From contig CAMCJU010000002.1 in NCBI GenBank assembly GCA_945875085.1, positions 1-19,702 of the forward strand: 19,702 nt of DNA. Direction: 5' to 3'. This document shows positions 1 through 7,410 of this stretch, piece after piece. A program made the position numbers and the translations under genes. The notes under the pieces were generated by a model. It did not search any database and was not told the DNA's origin. It was given only the letters and a program-made list of their open reading frames with translations. The DNA is from Candidatus Phycorickettsia trachydisci (GTDB lineage: Bacteria; Pseudomonadota; Alphaproteobacteria; Rickettsiales; Rickettsiaceae). Numbering within the stretch: the stretch's first letter is position 1; each line of letters opens with the position of its first letter.

Positions 1-1
1 T

Positions 2-106
2 TGCGATAGAGATTTAAATGCAGCACTTAATATACTAGCCGTAGGGGCATCTACGGTAAGGCTAGATGGAGTTAGTCGAGATTCATCTCTTGCATCCATT
101 GCCTGA
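2..106 (+). pseudogene. tnpB: TnpB (IS605 OrfB family) C-terminal end, cut by window edge
   Basis: The 34 codons before the TGA at 104-106 begin CDRDLNAALNILAVGAST. This matches the end of TnpB proteins: the last cysteine of the zinc ribbon, followed by the DRDxNAAxNI block that carries the third RuvC catalytic aspartate. TnpB is the RNA-guided DNA nuclease encoded by IS200/IS605 and IS607 elements and an ancestor of Cas12. Only the C-terminus lies in the window, so I cannot tell whether the gene is intact beyond the edge or whether a TnpA transposase accompanies it. The family call rests on this one motif plus the transposon-end structure just downstream. Confidence 0.8.
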
Positions 107-148
107 ACCTTTAGAATCCCCTTGCTTTAGCTATGGGGAGTATGTCAA
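107..148 (+). mobile_element. IS200/IS605-type right end with hairpin
   Basis: After the tnpB stop comes an imperfect hairpin: TCCCC (117-121) pairs with GGGGA (135-139), with a short inner GC/GC pairing and an unpaired T. It is followed by AGTATGTCAA ending at 148. Subterminal imperfect hairpins with the cleavage site a few bases further on are typical of these single-strand transposons, and TCAA is the right cleavage tetranucleotide known for IS608. The boundary at 148/149 is supported because the two copies in this window diverge there. The same stretch would form the 3' scaffold of the TnpB guide RNA. Confidence 0.7.
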
Positions 149-578
149 TAATCCAACTTATTCTCACCAAATGATTATTGAGGGCGAGATTTGGGCTCTG
201 ATCTTGTTTTTCAATTGATTCCTGCAAATTTTGCGCTATCTTCTTATAATTGCCACACTCCTTTATCTGATCGGCAATTGCAGCATAATTATCCTCAAAT
301 TTCTCCACGGCATTCATGATGTCATTTAGACTTAGCTTGCTAATATAGCTCCAACTACCTTTTAATGCTGCCTTATTTTTCTCATTAAGATTGTTTATGA
401 TGTTACTATTAAAATCCAACAGCACAAGTATAAAATCAGAAGTATTTTCTCTCGGCATTAGATCATTAAAAGCCTTTTCCCAAAATTCTTTTGTGTTTAA
501 GTGTTCTATTGTCGCTTTGTTGATTTTGTTCATTAAGCTTAGTTGTTGCTGCATTGTAGCATGAGTGATGTTTTTCAT
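111..578 (-). CDS. Orphan helical protein with IS-derived C-terminus
   Basis: I do not recognise this 155-residue protein. It looks mostly alpha-helical and soluble, with no signal peptide, membrane segment or catalytic motif that I can see. Residues 145-155 (DILPIAKARGF) and the stop codon are read from the transposon right end, so the original C-terminus was replaced when the IS inserted; native coding ends near residue 144. The ATG at 578 has no clear Shine-Dalgarno sequence. It lies on the same strand as the orphan gene at 847-1401, 268 bases upstream, and shows no obvious similarity to it. It could be a truncated, still expressed protein or the start of a dead gene. Confidence 0.6.
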   Translation of the reverse strand: MKNITHATMQQQLSLMNKINKATIEHLNTKEFWEKAFNDLMPRENTSDFILVLLDFNSNIINNLNEKNKAALKGSWSYISKLSLNDIMNAVEKFEDNYAAIADQIKECGNYKKIAQNLQESIEKQDQSPNLALNNHLVRISWIIDILPIAKARGF

Positions 579-660
579 ATTTAATGCCTGAATAATGTTA
601 ATTTAATGAGCCGATATATAGACATAAGTTAATATATTAAAAATTTGAAATTATCAATAC

Positions 661-828
661 TTAACCGCTAAATACCCTTAAAGCATCAATATAAATTTTT
701 CGTGTTTTGAGCGCTGAAGAAAACCAGAGGGCTTGCGTAAGCAAACCAGTCAAGTCTATCATTGAAGAGCCTGTAGCATGCCGATAGCCAAGATATTCTT
801 GGCGCAAATCTTCTTTTATTGCATGGTT
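661..828 (-). pseudogene. Possible gene remnant between two orphan genes
   Basis: The minus strand between a TAA at 829-831 and a TAA at 661-663 is open for 55 codons and reads like real protein: it includes EDLRQEYLGYRHATGSS, LTGLLTQALWFSSALKTRK and IYIDALRVFSG. There is no start codon near its beginning (the only ATG is internal) and no recognisable ribosome site. It is richer in G and C than the flanking AT-rich spacer. I interpret it as the tail of a degraded gene, but I cannot name the family. Chance openness over 55 codons is possible. Confidence 0.35.
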
Positions 829-844
829 TTATGCTATGGTTTTA
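821..844. repeat. Imperfect 12-13 bp tandem duplication
   Basis: ATGGTTTTAT occurs twice in succession (823-832 and 835-844), joined by GC/GCT, just past the 3' end of the orphan gene at 847-1401. It is one of several short tandem duplications in this window. Confidence 0.6.
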
Positions 845-846
845 TG

Positions 847-1401
847 TTACTGGCCTAAGGCTGGTATGTCGTGATGTTCATCTTGACCTTCATTGTGATT
901 AGTCTTTACCTCTTGGGCATCTGTAAATTGATCAGGCTGTAATTCACTCTTTTCCTCTAATGATGTCTTACAAAATAAGTTCTTTAAAGAATCCAAAGAT
1001 ATCCCTAACTCTAATTTTGTTAAGGTTGCCAACTTAGAGCAAAAATTAAACGCTTCATCACCATATCCTTGCTGTTTAACTTGTTCTGCTAGTCTGTCAA
1101 AAAGAATAAAGGTTATTGAGGCTAACATGTGCTTACTAATATTCTGAGTCAAATAAGCATCTTCTCGAAGAACATCATTACCCAATGTTATAAGATTTTC
1201 AATCAATTTTTTCTGCATATTGTAACATTCTGCCTCTTCTCCATTCCAAAGATGGCTACTGCATTTATTATCTTCAGCAAACAACAAGTAGTTTGGCAAA
1301 AAAGATGCAAAATCATGGTTATCTGCAATCTTATTTTGCAAATCTGTTCTTAACTGAGATTTTAAATCACTAACATCTAATAGATCTTGACTATTTTTCA
1401 T
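847..1401 (-). CDS. Orphan hypothetical protein, 184 aa
   Basis: I do not recognise this 184-residue protein. The first 145 residues or so look helical, with several cysteines. The last 35 are a polar tail rich in Glu, Gln, Asp and His (for example EGQDEHHD), probably disordered. There is no signal peptide or membrane segment. The ATG at 1401 has AAAGGT about 10 bases upstream as a plausible ribosome site, and a TATAAT hexamer lies about 34 bases upstream. Lineage-specific genes of this type in Rickettsiales sometimes encode secreted effectors, but nothing in this sequence shows that. Confidence 0.65.
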   Translation of the reverse strand: MKNSQDLLDVSDLKSQLRTDLQNKIADNHDFASFLPNYLLFAEDNKCSSHLWNGEEAECYNMQKKLIENLITLGNDVLREDAYLTQNISKHMLASITFILFDRLAEQVKQQGYGDEAFNFCSKLATLTKLELGISLDSLKNLFCKTSLEEKSELQPDQFTDAQEVKTNHNEGQDEHHDIPALGQ

Positions 1402-1434
1402 AACTTTTTACCTTTATTGTTAATATATACACTT

Positions 1435-1461
1435 ATTATAATACAAATCAGGGAATTTCAA
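1435..1461 (-). promoter_or_regulatory. Candidate sigma-70 promoter for the 184-aa orphan gene
   Basis: On the minus strand, TATAAT (1440 to 1435) is a perfect -10 hexamer. TTGAAA (1461 to 1456) is a fair -35, but the spacer is 15 bp, shorter than the ideal 17. Transcription would start near 1428, giving a leader of about 27 bases that includes the AAAGGT ribosome site. Confidence 0.45.
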
Positions 1462-1472
1462 TATTAAATTCT

Positions 1473-1486
1473 GCGCTTAAAAGCGC
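1473..1486 (-). terminator. Weak hairpin after prfA
   Basis: GCGCT and AGCGC form a 5-bp GC-rich stem with a 4-base loop, 11 bases past the prfA stop at the end of the seven-gene operon. The downstream tract on the minus strand (AGAATTTAAT) is only moderately T-rich, so it is a weak intrinsic terminator at best. Confidence 0.35.
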
Positions 1487-1497
1487 TATTGTGATAG

Positions 1498-2574
1498 CTA
1501 AACGCGGCTAAGTCTTTCTGCTTCGTTATTAGCGATAAGCGCATCGATGATAGCATCAAGGCTGCCTTGGCTAATGACATTATCCAAATTATAAATAGTT
1601 AAATTAATTCGATGATCGGTAATTCTGTTTTGTGGGAAATTGTATGTTCTGATTTTTTCTGATCTATCACCAGATCCTACCTGCTGTTTGCGGTTATCAG
1701 AGCGGATATTATCGCGCTTTTGTTTTTCATTTTCATACACTCTTGATCGCAATATTCTTAAAGCTTTTTGGCGATTTTGATGCTGAGATCTTTCGTCTTG
1801 ACAAGTAACGACTATCCCTGTGGCCAGATGAATGATGCGCACCGCAGAATCTGTAGTGTTAACGTGCTGCCCGCCAGCTCCGGAAGCCCGACACGTTTCT
1901 ATTTTAATATCCTTATCCTCTATCTTAACGTCTAGCTCTTCAACCTCGGGAAGCACGGCAACTGTAGCGGCAGAAGTATGAACCCTGCCACTGGATTCAG
2001 TTTCTGGTACGCGCTGGACCCTATGGACGCCAGATTCAAATTTCAAATGCGCAAAAACGCTCTTGCCGCTTATGCAGATCATAGCATCTCTGCACCCCCC
2101 TTTTTCAGTATGCGCAAGGCTGATAACCTCGAACTTCCATTTTTTCTTTTCTGCATAACGTTGATATATTGTCAGCAAGTCGCTGGCAAATAAAGAAGCC
2201 TCTTCCCCACCGGTACCGGCTCTGATTTCTATAATTGCATTTTTATTATCATCTTCATCCTTGGGAAGTAATGAAATTTTAATGTCTTGCTCCAACTCTA
2301 AGATTTTTTGCTCTAAAGCACTTAGGTCGTCTTGAATCATTTCAGTCATTTGTTGATCTGAATTTTGCGCTTTAAGCATTTCTTGCAGCTCGAGAATTTG
2401 CGCGGCGTTTTTTTTGTATAGATTGATCTTTTCAGTTATTGGAGTTAATTCAGAAAATTCTTTCATCATTTTGGGAAACTCGCTATCGACAATACCCCTT
2501 GAAAGCTGCGTTTCTAAATTAGTGTGTCTTTCTACAATCTTATCTAAGTTATCTGTAAAAGTTTTTAAATTCAT
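1498..2574 (-). CDS. prfA: Peptide chain release factor 1 (RF1)
   Basis: RF1 recognises UAA and UAG in the ribosomal A site and triggers release of the finished protein. At 358 residues it is full length (family about 355-360). The codon-recognition tripeptide of the PxT type is P190-E191-T192, within HRVQRVPETESSGRVHTSA; this separates RF1 from RF2, which has SPF. The catalytic GGQ loop is at 234-236 within ASGAGGQHVN, the site where PrmC methylates glutamine. The N-terminal coiled domain precedes these. The gene starts 4 bases after fsa and is the last of the operon beginning at ndk. prmC, a frequent neighbour, is not here. Confidence 0.97.
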   Translation of the reverse strand: MNLKTFTDNLDKIVERHTNLETQLSRGIVDSEFPKMMKEFSELTPITEKINLYKKNAAQILELQEMLKAQNSDQQMTEMIQDDLSALEQKILELEQDIKISLLPKDEDDNKNAIIEIRAGTGGEEASLFASDLLTIYQRYAEKKKWKFEVISLAHTEKGGCRDAMICISGKSVFAHLKFESGVHRVQRVPETESSGRVHTSAATVAVLPEVEELDVKIEDKDIKIETCRASGAGGQHVNTTDSAVRIIHLATGIVVTCQDERSQHQNRQKALRILRSRVYENEKQKRDNIRSDNRKQQVGSGDRSEKIRTYNFPQNRITDHRINLTIYNLDNVISQGSLDAIIDALIANNEAERLSRV

Positions 2575-2578
2575 GTTG

Positions 2579-3235
2579 TTATATCTTTAAATCTGATTTT
2601 TGCCAATCGCTTTCAAACTTTTCCAGCCCAATTTCGGTCAAATGGTTATTGAGCAAATTTCCCATTACCTCTGGGCCCATCGTTACTACATCAATGCCAA
2701 TTTTTGCAGCCATATATACATGATTAACATTTCTGATAGAAGCTGCTAAAATTTTTGTTTTTATTCTTGGGTAGTTGGAGAAAACTTTGTGAACCTGCGC
2801 CAAAAAATGCAAGCCATCGTGCCCACTATCATCTATGCGGCCAATAAAAGGTGAGACATAGTGCGCTCCAGCTTTAGCAGCAAGTAACGCTTGATTAACG
2901 GAAAAGCACAAGGTCATATTAACTTTATAGCCGTTACTGGAAAAATAATTGCAAGCTCTTATGCCCTCCCAAGTTATTGGTAATTTTAAAACTATGTTAG
3001 GAGATATATCTAATATTTTATTGCCTTGCTGGAGCATCTGCGAGTAATCTCTTGTAGTGACCTCCACGCTAACTGGGCCCAAAACCCTGCGACATATATC
3101 TTCTATAGCATCAGAAAATGGTTTGCTGCTATTTTGCGCAAGTAAGCTAGGGTTAGTAGTCACCCCATCTACAATGCCAAAAGGCAAAAATTTGTTTATA
3201 TCGCTTAAATTTGCTGTATCTAAAAAAAACTCCAT
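2579..3235 (-). CDS. fsa: Transaldolase / fructose-6-phosphate aldolase (FSA/TalC type)
   Basis: This is a 218-residue TIM-barrel enzyme of the small transaldolase subfamily. The start (FLDTANL, D6) and DGVTTNPSL (23-31) are the family signatures. The Schiff-base lysine is K84 in NIVLKLPIT. The length fits FSA/TalC rather than classical transaldolase (over 300 residues). Members either move dihydroxyacetone units in the non-oxidative pentose phosphate pathway or cleave fructose 6-phosphate, and sequence alone does not settle which. In a reduced intracellular genome the transaldolase role is more likely. It lies 7 bases after parB and 4 before prfA, so it is co-transcribed with both. Confidence 0.92.
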   Translation of the reverse strand: MEFFLDTANLSDINKFLPFGIVDGVTTNPSLLAQNSSKPFSDAIEDICRRVLGPVSVEVTTRDYSQMLQQGNKILDISPNIVLKLPITWEGIRACNYFSSNGYKVNMTLCFSVNQALLAAKAGAHYVSPFIGRIDDSGHDGLHFLAQVHKVFSNYPRIKTKILAASIRNVNHVYMAAKIGIDVVTMGPEVMGNLLNNHLTEIGLEKFESDWQKSDLKI

Positions 3236-3242
3236 TTGTGCA

Positions 3243-4115
3243 TTAATCCATTTTTGTTAATATTTTGTCTAACTCATCGATATCTTCAAACAAAATAACT
3301 ATTTTGCCACCAATGCTACCTTGCTCAATGGTAACTCTGGCCCCTAACTTTTCTGACAGATAGCTAGCAAGCTTATCTAATTCAGAGTCATTATTTGCAG
3401 ACTCAAAGTTTTTTGCCGGTGAGGTTTTTGCTTTTGCTGGAAGTTTATAACTTTTAACAAGAAGCTCGGTTTGCCTGACGTTTAAACCTTTTTTAACAAT
3501 TATATCAGCTAGCTCTTGTGAATTCTCAAGTCCGATTAAGGTTTTAGCATGCCCCATAGTGATTTCGTTAGCAATAACTTTTTCACGTACCTGCAAGGGC
3601 AAAGTATTTAAGCGCAAGATATTGGCGATATAACTACGGCTTTTGCCCAAGGATTTAGCAACCTGCTCTTGGGTATAGCCAAATTCCTCAATCAGTCTTA
3701 GGTATCCTTGGGACTCCTCGATAATATTCAGATCCTTACGCTGAATGTTTTCTATTAAAGCAAGCTCAAATTCGCCAGAAAGGGAGCAGTTTTTAATTAT
3801 AGCCGGCACTTTCTTAAGCCCTGCTATTTGCGAAGCCCGCCACCTGCGTTCACCTGCGATAATGCGATATCCTGCTGCTAACTTTTGCACAATAATTGGC
3901 TGCAAAACTCCATTTTCTTTAATTGAATCAGCTAGCTCAAGCAAAGGCTCATGTTCTATGTTTTTTCTAGGCTGATCTGGATTGGTGAAAATATCGCTGA
4001 TTTCAATGTAGTTAAATTCCGTATCATCGGCGCTAAGATTGGGGCTATTAAAATGAAGCTTTGCCTCGCCCATCAAGGCAGCCAATCCTTTTCCTAAGCC
4101 TTTTTTATTACTCAT
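3243..4115 (-). CDS. parB: Chromosome partition protein ParB
   Basis: ParB is the CTP-dependent DNA clamp that loads at parS and spreads to organise the origin region. The 290 residues show the usual order: an N-terminal ParA-contacting start (GLGKGLAALMGE, 6-17), the arginine-rich GERRWRA motif of the CTP pocket (88-94), a helix-turn-helix around 147-170 (YTQEQVAKSLGKSRSYIAN) and a C-terminal dimerisation segment after a Lys/Ala-rich linker. The length is normal. It starts 5 bases after the parA stop. A matching parS site lies in rsmG in this same operon. Confidence 0.97.
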   Translation of the reverse strand: MSNKKGLGKGLAALMGEAKLHFNSPNLSADDTEFNYIEISDIFTNPDQPRKNIEHEPLLELADSIKENGVLQPIIVQKLAAGYRIIAGERRWRASQIAGLKKVPAIIKNCSLSGEFELALIENIQRKDLNIIEESQGYLRLIEEFGYTQEQVAKSLGKSRSYIANILRLNTLPLQVREKVIANEITMGHAKTLIGLENSQELADIIVKKGLNVRQTELLVKSYKLPAKAKTSPAKNFESANNDSELDKLASYLSEKLGARVTIEQGSIGGKIVILFEDIDELDKILTKMD

Positions 4116-4120
4116 GCTAA

Positions 4121-4942
4121 TTATAAATTTGCAGTATGTTTGTTTGAGGTGTTGCCTGACCCAGTCTCGTTAGCCCCAGTCTCGTTAGCCAAAATCTCTC
4201 TAACTAAATGCATATAAGAAATAGAGCCAGAGCACTTATGGTCGTATATTATCGCAGGCTTGCCGTATGAAGGAGCTTCAGAAAGCTTGATGTTTCTAGG
4301 GATGGTTGTTTTAAATACCAAATCTTTTAAGCAGCTTCTAACGTCTTGTTCTACAACTTCGGTTAGCCTATTTCTTTTATCGTACATGGTTAGCAAAATT
4401 CCTAAAATTTTTAGCGATTTATTAAAATTGCCTTTAACGATTTCGATCGTTTGCAGCAAGTGGCTTAAGCCCTCCAATGCTAAAAATTCACATTGAATTG
4501 GTATTAAGATTTCGTCAGCTGCCACTAAAGAGTTCATCGAAAGCAGCCCCAAAGCTGGCGGACAGTCTATAATTATATAATGATATCTGTCTAATATTTT
4601 AGCAATTTGTTTTTTTAAAATAAGCTCTCTATCCCTTAGGCCTACTAACTCAATTTCTGCAGCCAGTAAATTTACATTAGATGGCACCACCTCCAAGCCA
4701 GCAATTTGTGTTTTGAATACCGCCTGACGAATATCAACATGGCCTATCAATACATCATAAATTGTTAACTTGCGCTCAGCTTGATCAACACCTAAGCTAC
4801 TTGATGCATTTCCTTGAGGGTCCAGATCAATCAAGAGAGTCTTTTTATCTACAACACTAAAACCAGTTGCAAGATTAACGGCCGTGGTAGTTTTACCTAC
4901 ACCGCCCTTTTGGTTTAAGATAGAAATTACTTTGCTATTCAT
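4121..4942 (-). CDS. parA: Chromosome partition ATPase ParA (Soj)
   Basis: ParA is a Walker-type ATPase that binds the nucleoid and moves ParB-parS complexes apart. The deviant Walker A motif KGGVGKTT is at 12-19, the switch I / A' block DLDPQG at 39-44 and the Walker B region DCPPALG at 126-132. The 273 residues are slightly long because of a C-terminal tail with the pentapeptide ANETG twice, encoded by a 15-bp tandem duplication (4161-4190), then a polar end. The tail lies outside the conserved fold. The start overlaps the rsmG end by 8 bases, which suggests translational coupling. Confidence 0.97.
   Translation of the reverse strand: MNSKVISILNQKGGVGKTTTAVNLATGFSVVDKKTLLIDLDPQGNASSSLGVDQAERKLTIYDVLIGHVDIRQAVFKTQIAGLEVVPSNVNLLAAEIELVGLRDRELILKKQIAKILDRYHYIIIDCPPALGLLSMNSLVAADEILIPIQCEFLALEGLSHLLQTIEIVKGNFNKSLKILGILLTMYDKRNRLTEVVEQDVRSCLKDLVFKTTIPRNIKLSEAPSYGKPAIIYDHKCSGSISYMHLVREILANETGANETGSGNTSNKHTANL
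4161..4190. repeat. Perfect 15-bp tandem duplication in parA
   Basis: CCAGTCTCGTTAGCC occurs at 4161-4175 and again at 4176-4190 without a mismatch. It is in frame and duplicates ANETG near the ParA C-terminus. Confidence 0.95.
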
Positions 4943-5540
4943 TAATTATCTTTTTGACAACCACTATATTACTGCTTTTATTATACTTACTAGCTGAGAT
5001 ATTAAAACTAAATTTATGCAAAAAAGGATTTTTTTCAAGGGGTATTTCTTTTTCCACCTCAGGTCCTTTAATCAAAAGCATTGCATCTTTAAAATCGACA
5101 TGCCTAGTAAAGCTCAACAGTTTCTCCGTGGATGCTAAAGCCCTTGAAACTATTATATCACAATCTAGCTGCTGATTCTCAATTCTATCACTGATGACTT
5201 GCACAATATTATCGCTTATTTTTGAAGCCTGCAGCAAAAAGGAGGCTTTTTTAGCATTTGATTCAATCAACACGACTTGTCTAACGCCCATAATAGAAAG
5301 CACCATCCCAGGCAAACCTGATCCTGAGCCCAAATCTATAACTTTAATATCAGGGTCTGATATATAGTCCATCAGCTCGGCGCAGATCAAAATATGCTTT
5401 TGCCAGATGTTTTCAATATCACCTGCTGAGACTAGATTAATTGACTTATTCCATTTTTCCAGTAAAAAGACGTACTCTTCTAGCTTTAAAAATGTTTCAC
5501 GTGGAACATTTAAGTCTTCAAGTAATTTTTGAATTGGCAT
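4935..5540 (-). CDS. rsmG: 16S rRNA (guanine-N7) methyltransferase RsmG (GidB)
   Basis: RsmG methylates N7 of G527 in 16S rRNA using S-adenosylmethionine; its loss gives low-level streptomycin resistance in several bacteria. The family block LEKWNKSINLVSA (28-40) is followed by the SAM-binding motif VIDLGSGSGLPG (67-78). I chose the ATG at 5540 (201 residues). A longer frame reaches a TTG at 5567, but its nine extra residues lie wholly within the mnmG 3' end and the family normally starts near here. Even so, the gene overlaps mnmG by 23 bases. Codons 11-16 (NVPRET) carry a parS site. The 3' end overlaps parA. Confidence 0.95.
   Translation of the reverse strand: MPIQKLLEDLNVPRETFLKLEEYVFLLEKWNKSINLVSAGDIENIWQKHILICAELMDYISDPDIKVIDLGSGSGLPGMVLSIMGVRQVVLIESNAKKASFLLQASKISDNIVQVISDRIENQQLDCDIIVSRALASTEKLLSFTRHVDFKDAMLLIKGPEVEKEIPLEKNPFLHKFSFNISASKYNKSSNIVVVKKIINE
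5493..5508 (-). promoter_or_regulatory. parS centromere site, ParB loading site
   Basis: Read on the minus strand, these 16 bases are TGTTCCACGTGAAACA, an exact match to the widely conserved parS consensus TGTTNCACGTGAAACA. The site sits inside rsmG and encodes its NVPRET residues. parS sites near gidB and parAB are known from many bacteria. It is the only match I saw by eye in the window. Confidence 0.93.
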
Positions 5541-7395
5541 CACTGCTGGTTGTTTTGATATGCACAATCAGAGACATTAAGGCTGCAGGAGTCATTCCTG
5601 AAATCGCCCTTGCTCCTGCTAGGGTTGTTGGGCGATGCTTTTTTAATTTTTCCTTAATTTCGATAGACAGCGCGCTAATAGCATCGTAATTTAGATCTTG
5701 TTGCAACTGATGGGACATCTCTTTTTTAAAAAGCTCTATGTCGGCATTTTGTTTATCCAAGTAATTATGATACTTTGATTCAATTGCGATTAATTGCAAG
5801 ATTTCCTTCTGAATATAGAGAATTTCAGGAAAAATATAGGCAACATCATCTGAAGTAAAGTTAGGTAGCCCCAATAAGTCATACGCTGCTTTCTTGCTGC
5901 CATCTTGCGCCACTTTAAAGCCAATCTTTCCTAGTTGGCTTGTAGTAACTACTTTATCCAATAAAAATTTTCTTGAGCTGTTGAGTTGTTCAAACTTATG
6001 TAAAAACTTAGCAGCGCGCCTTTTTCCAACACATTCAGCGTCACAGCCCTTTTGCGTTAAACGCAAATCTGCATTATCAGCGCGAATTGAAATCCTATAT
6101 TCCGACCTGGAAGTAAACATGCGATATGGCTCATTAACGCCGTTCGTAATAAGATCGTCAATCATAACGCCAATATAGGCATCAGATCTATCTAAGACAA
6201 ATTGCCCATTTTTTAATGCTGATAAAGCGCCATTAATTCCGGCCATTAAGCCTTGAGCAGCTGCCTCTTCATAGCCAGTTGTGCCATTAATTTGCCCAGC
6301 CAAAAATAACCCAGCTACTTTTTTAGTTTCCAAAGTAGGTGCCAACTCCCGCGGATCAACATAATCATATTCAATCGCATAACCAGGCTTTAGCATTGTC
6401 GCTTGCTCAAGACCTGGGATACTGCTTAATATTTGTTTTTGCACATCTACTGGCAAAGAAGTAGAAATGCCATTAGGATAAACCACAAGGCCATCCAAAC
6501 CTTCAGGCTCCAGAAAAATCTGATGATGCGTCTTTTGCGCAAATTTAACTATCTTATCTTCAATAGATGGGCAGTACCTTGGTCCTACGCCCTCTATTGC
6601 CCCTGAATACATGGCTGATTTGCTTAAATTGTCTCGCACGATTTGATGCGTTGCCTCTGTGGTTCTAGTAATATAGCACGGTATTTGCCGCACTAATACT
6701 TCATCAGTAAGGCTGGAAAAAGGATGGGGTACCTTATCACCAAATTGCTTTTCTAAATTGCTATAATCTATACTTCGTCCATCGATTCTTGCCGGAGTGC
6801 CAGTTTTTAGCCTGCCAAGATTAAATTGGCAGCGCTTTAAAGTAGCCGATAGACCATTAGAAGGGGCTTCGTCAACTCTTCCAGCAGGAAATTGTTGCTG
6901 ACCTATGTGAATTAGTCCTGATAAAAACGTCCCCGTGGTCAGAACCACGCAAGCGGTATTTATAAAAGAGCCGTCAGCCAAGATGACAGACTTAATCCTA
7001 TCATCCTTAATCAGCAAATCTTCCACACTTGCAAAAATAAGCGACAAGTTAGGATAGCTCTGCAGCTCAGCCTGCATGGCTAGTTTGTAGAGACTGCGAT
7101 CCACCTGAGCCCTTGGTCCCCACACAGCAGGACCTTTGCTTTCATTTAAGATTTTATAGTGTATGCCAGATAAGTCGGTGATCCTGCCCATCAAGCCATC
7201 GAGCGCATCAACCTCTTTAACCAAGGTGCCCTTGCCTATGCCGCCAATAGCCGGGTTACAAGAAAGCTCGCCTAAATTGCTAAAATTTTTTGTTATTAAA
7301 GCGGTTTTGGCGCCCAATCTTGCGCTAGCAGTAGCGGCTTCAACGCCAGCATGCCCACCACCTATAACGATTACATCGTAATCTAGGACCGCCAT
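5518..7395 (-). CDS. mnmG: tRNA uridine-34 carboxymethylaminomethyl enzyme MnmG (GidA)
   Basis: MnmG is the FAD-dependent partner of MnmE. Together they install the cmnm5 group on wobble uridine 34 of tRNAs such as tRNA-Gln(UUG), which is also encoded in this window. The 625 residues match the full family length. The FAD dinucleotide fold starts with VIVIGGGHAGVEA (8-20); other family blocks include AGRVDEAPSNGLSATL and the C-terminal GMTPAALMSL region that contacts MnmE. It begins 15 bases after ndk and its end overlaps rsmG. No clear Shine-Dalgarno precedes the ATG. mnmE is not in the window. Confidence 0.97.
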   Translation of the reverse strand: MAVLDYDVIVIGGGHAGVEAATASARLGAKTALITKNFSNLGELSCNPAIGGIGKGTLVKEVDALDGLMGRITDLSGIHYKILNESKGPAVWGPRAQVDRSLYKLAMQAELQSYPNLSLIFASVEDLLIKDDRIKSVILADGSFINTACVVLTTGTFLSGLIHIGQQQFPAGRVDEAPSNGLSATLKRCQFNLGRLKTGTPARIDGRSIDYSNLEKQFGDKVPHPFSSLTDEVLVRQIPCYITRTTEATHQIVRDNLSKSAMYSGAIEGVGPRYCPSIEDKIVKFAQKTHHQIFLEPEGLDGLVVYPNGISTSLPVDVQKQILSSIPGLEQATMLKPGYAIEYDYVDPRELAPTLETKKVAGLFLAGQINGTTGYEEAAAQGLMAGINGALSALKNGQFVLDRSDAYIGVMIDDLITNGVNEPYRMFTSRSEYRISIRADNADLRLTQKGCDAECVGKRRAAKFLHKFEQLNSSRKFLLDKVVTTSQLGKIGFKVAQDGSKKAAYDLLGLPNFTSDDVAYIFPEILYIQKEILQLIAIESKYHNYLDKQNADIELFKKEMSHQLQQDLNYDAISALSIEIKEKLKKHRPTTLAGARAISGMTPAALMSLIVHIKTTSSDANSKIT

Positions 7396-7410
7396 ATTTT
7401 ATACACCAAA

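Larger units (their letters stand above)
1..149. repeat. Terminal inverted repeat, left copy (IS 3' end)
   Basis: Bases 1-149 are the exact reverse complement of 19554-19702. Identity stops at base 150 (A here; the equivalent base in the other copy is G). The repeat holds the last 34 codons of a tnpB gene and the transposon right end. Since it runs to the very edge of the window on both sides, the two copies are probably incomplete views of one multi-copy IS rather than a 149-bp repeat of its own. Confidence 0.95.

Noticed and set aside
787..803. Perfect 7-bp hairpin GCCAAGA-TAT-TCTTGGC as a terminator
   Set aside because: No T tract follows on either strand, and it lies inside the coding-like remnant, where its codons explain it equally well.
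5541..5567. Longer rsmG start at 5567
   Set aside because: The codon is TTG, and the added nine residues lie within the mnmG 3' end; the ATG at 5540 fits the family start better.
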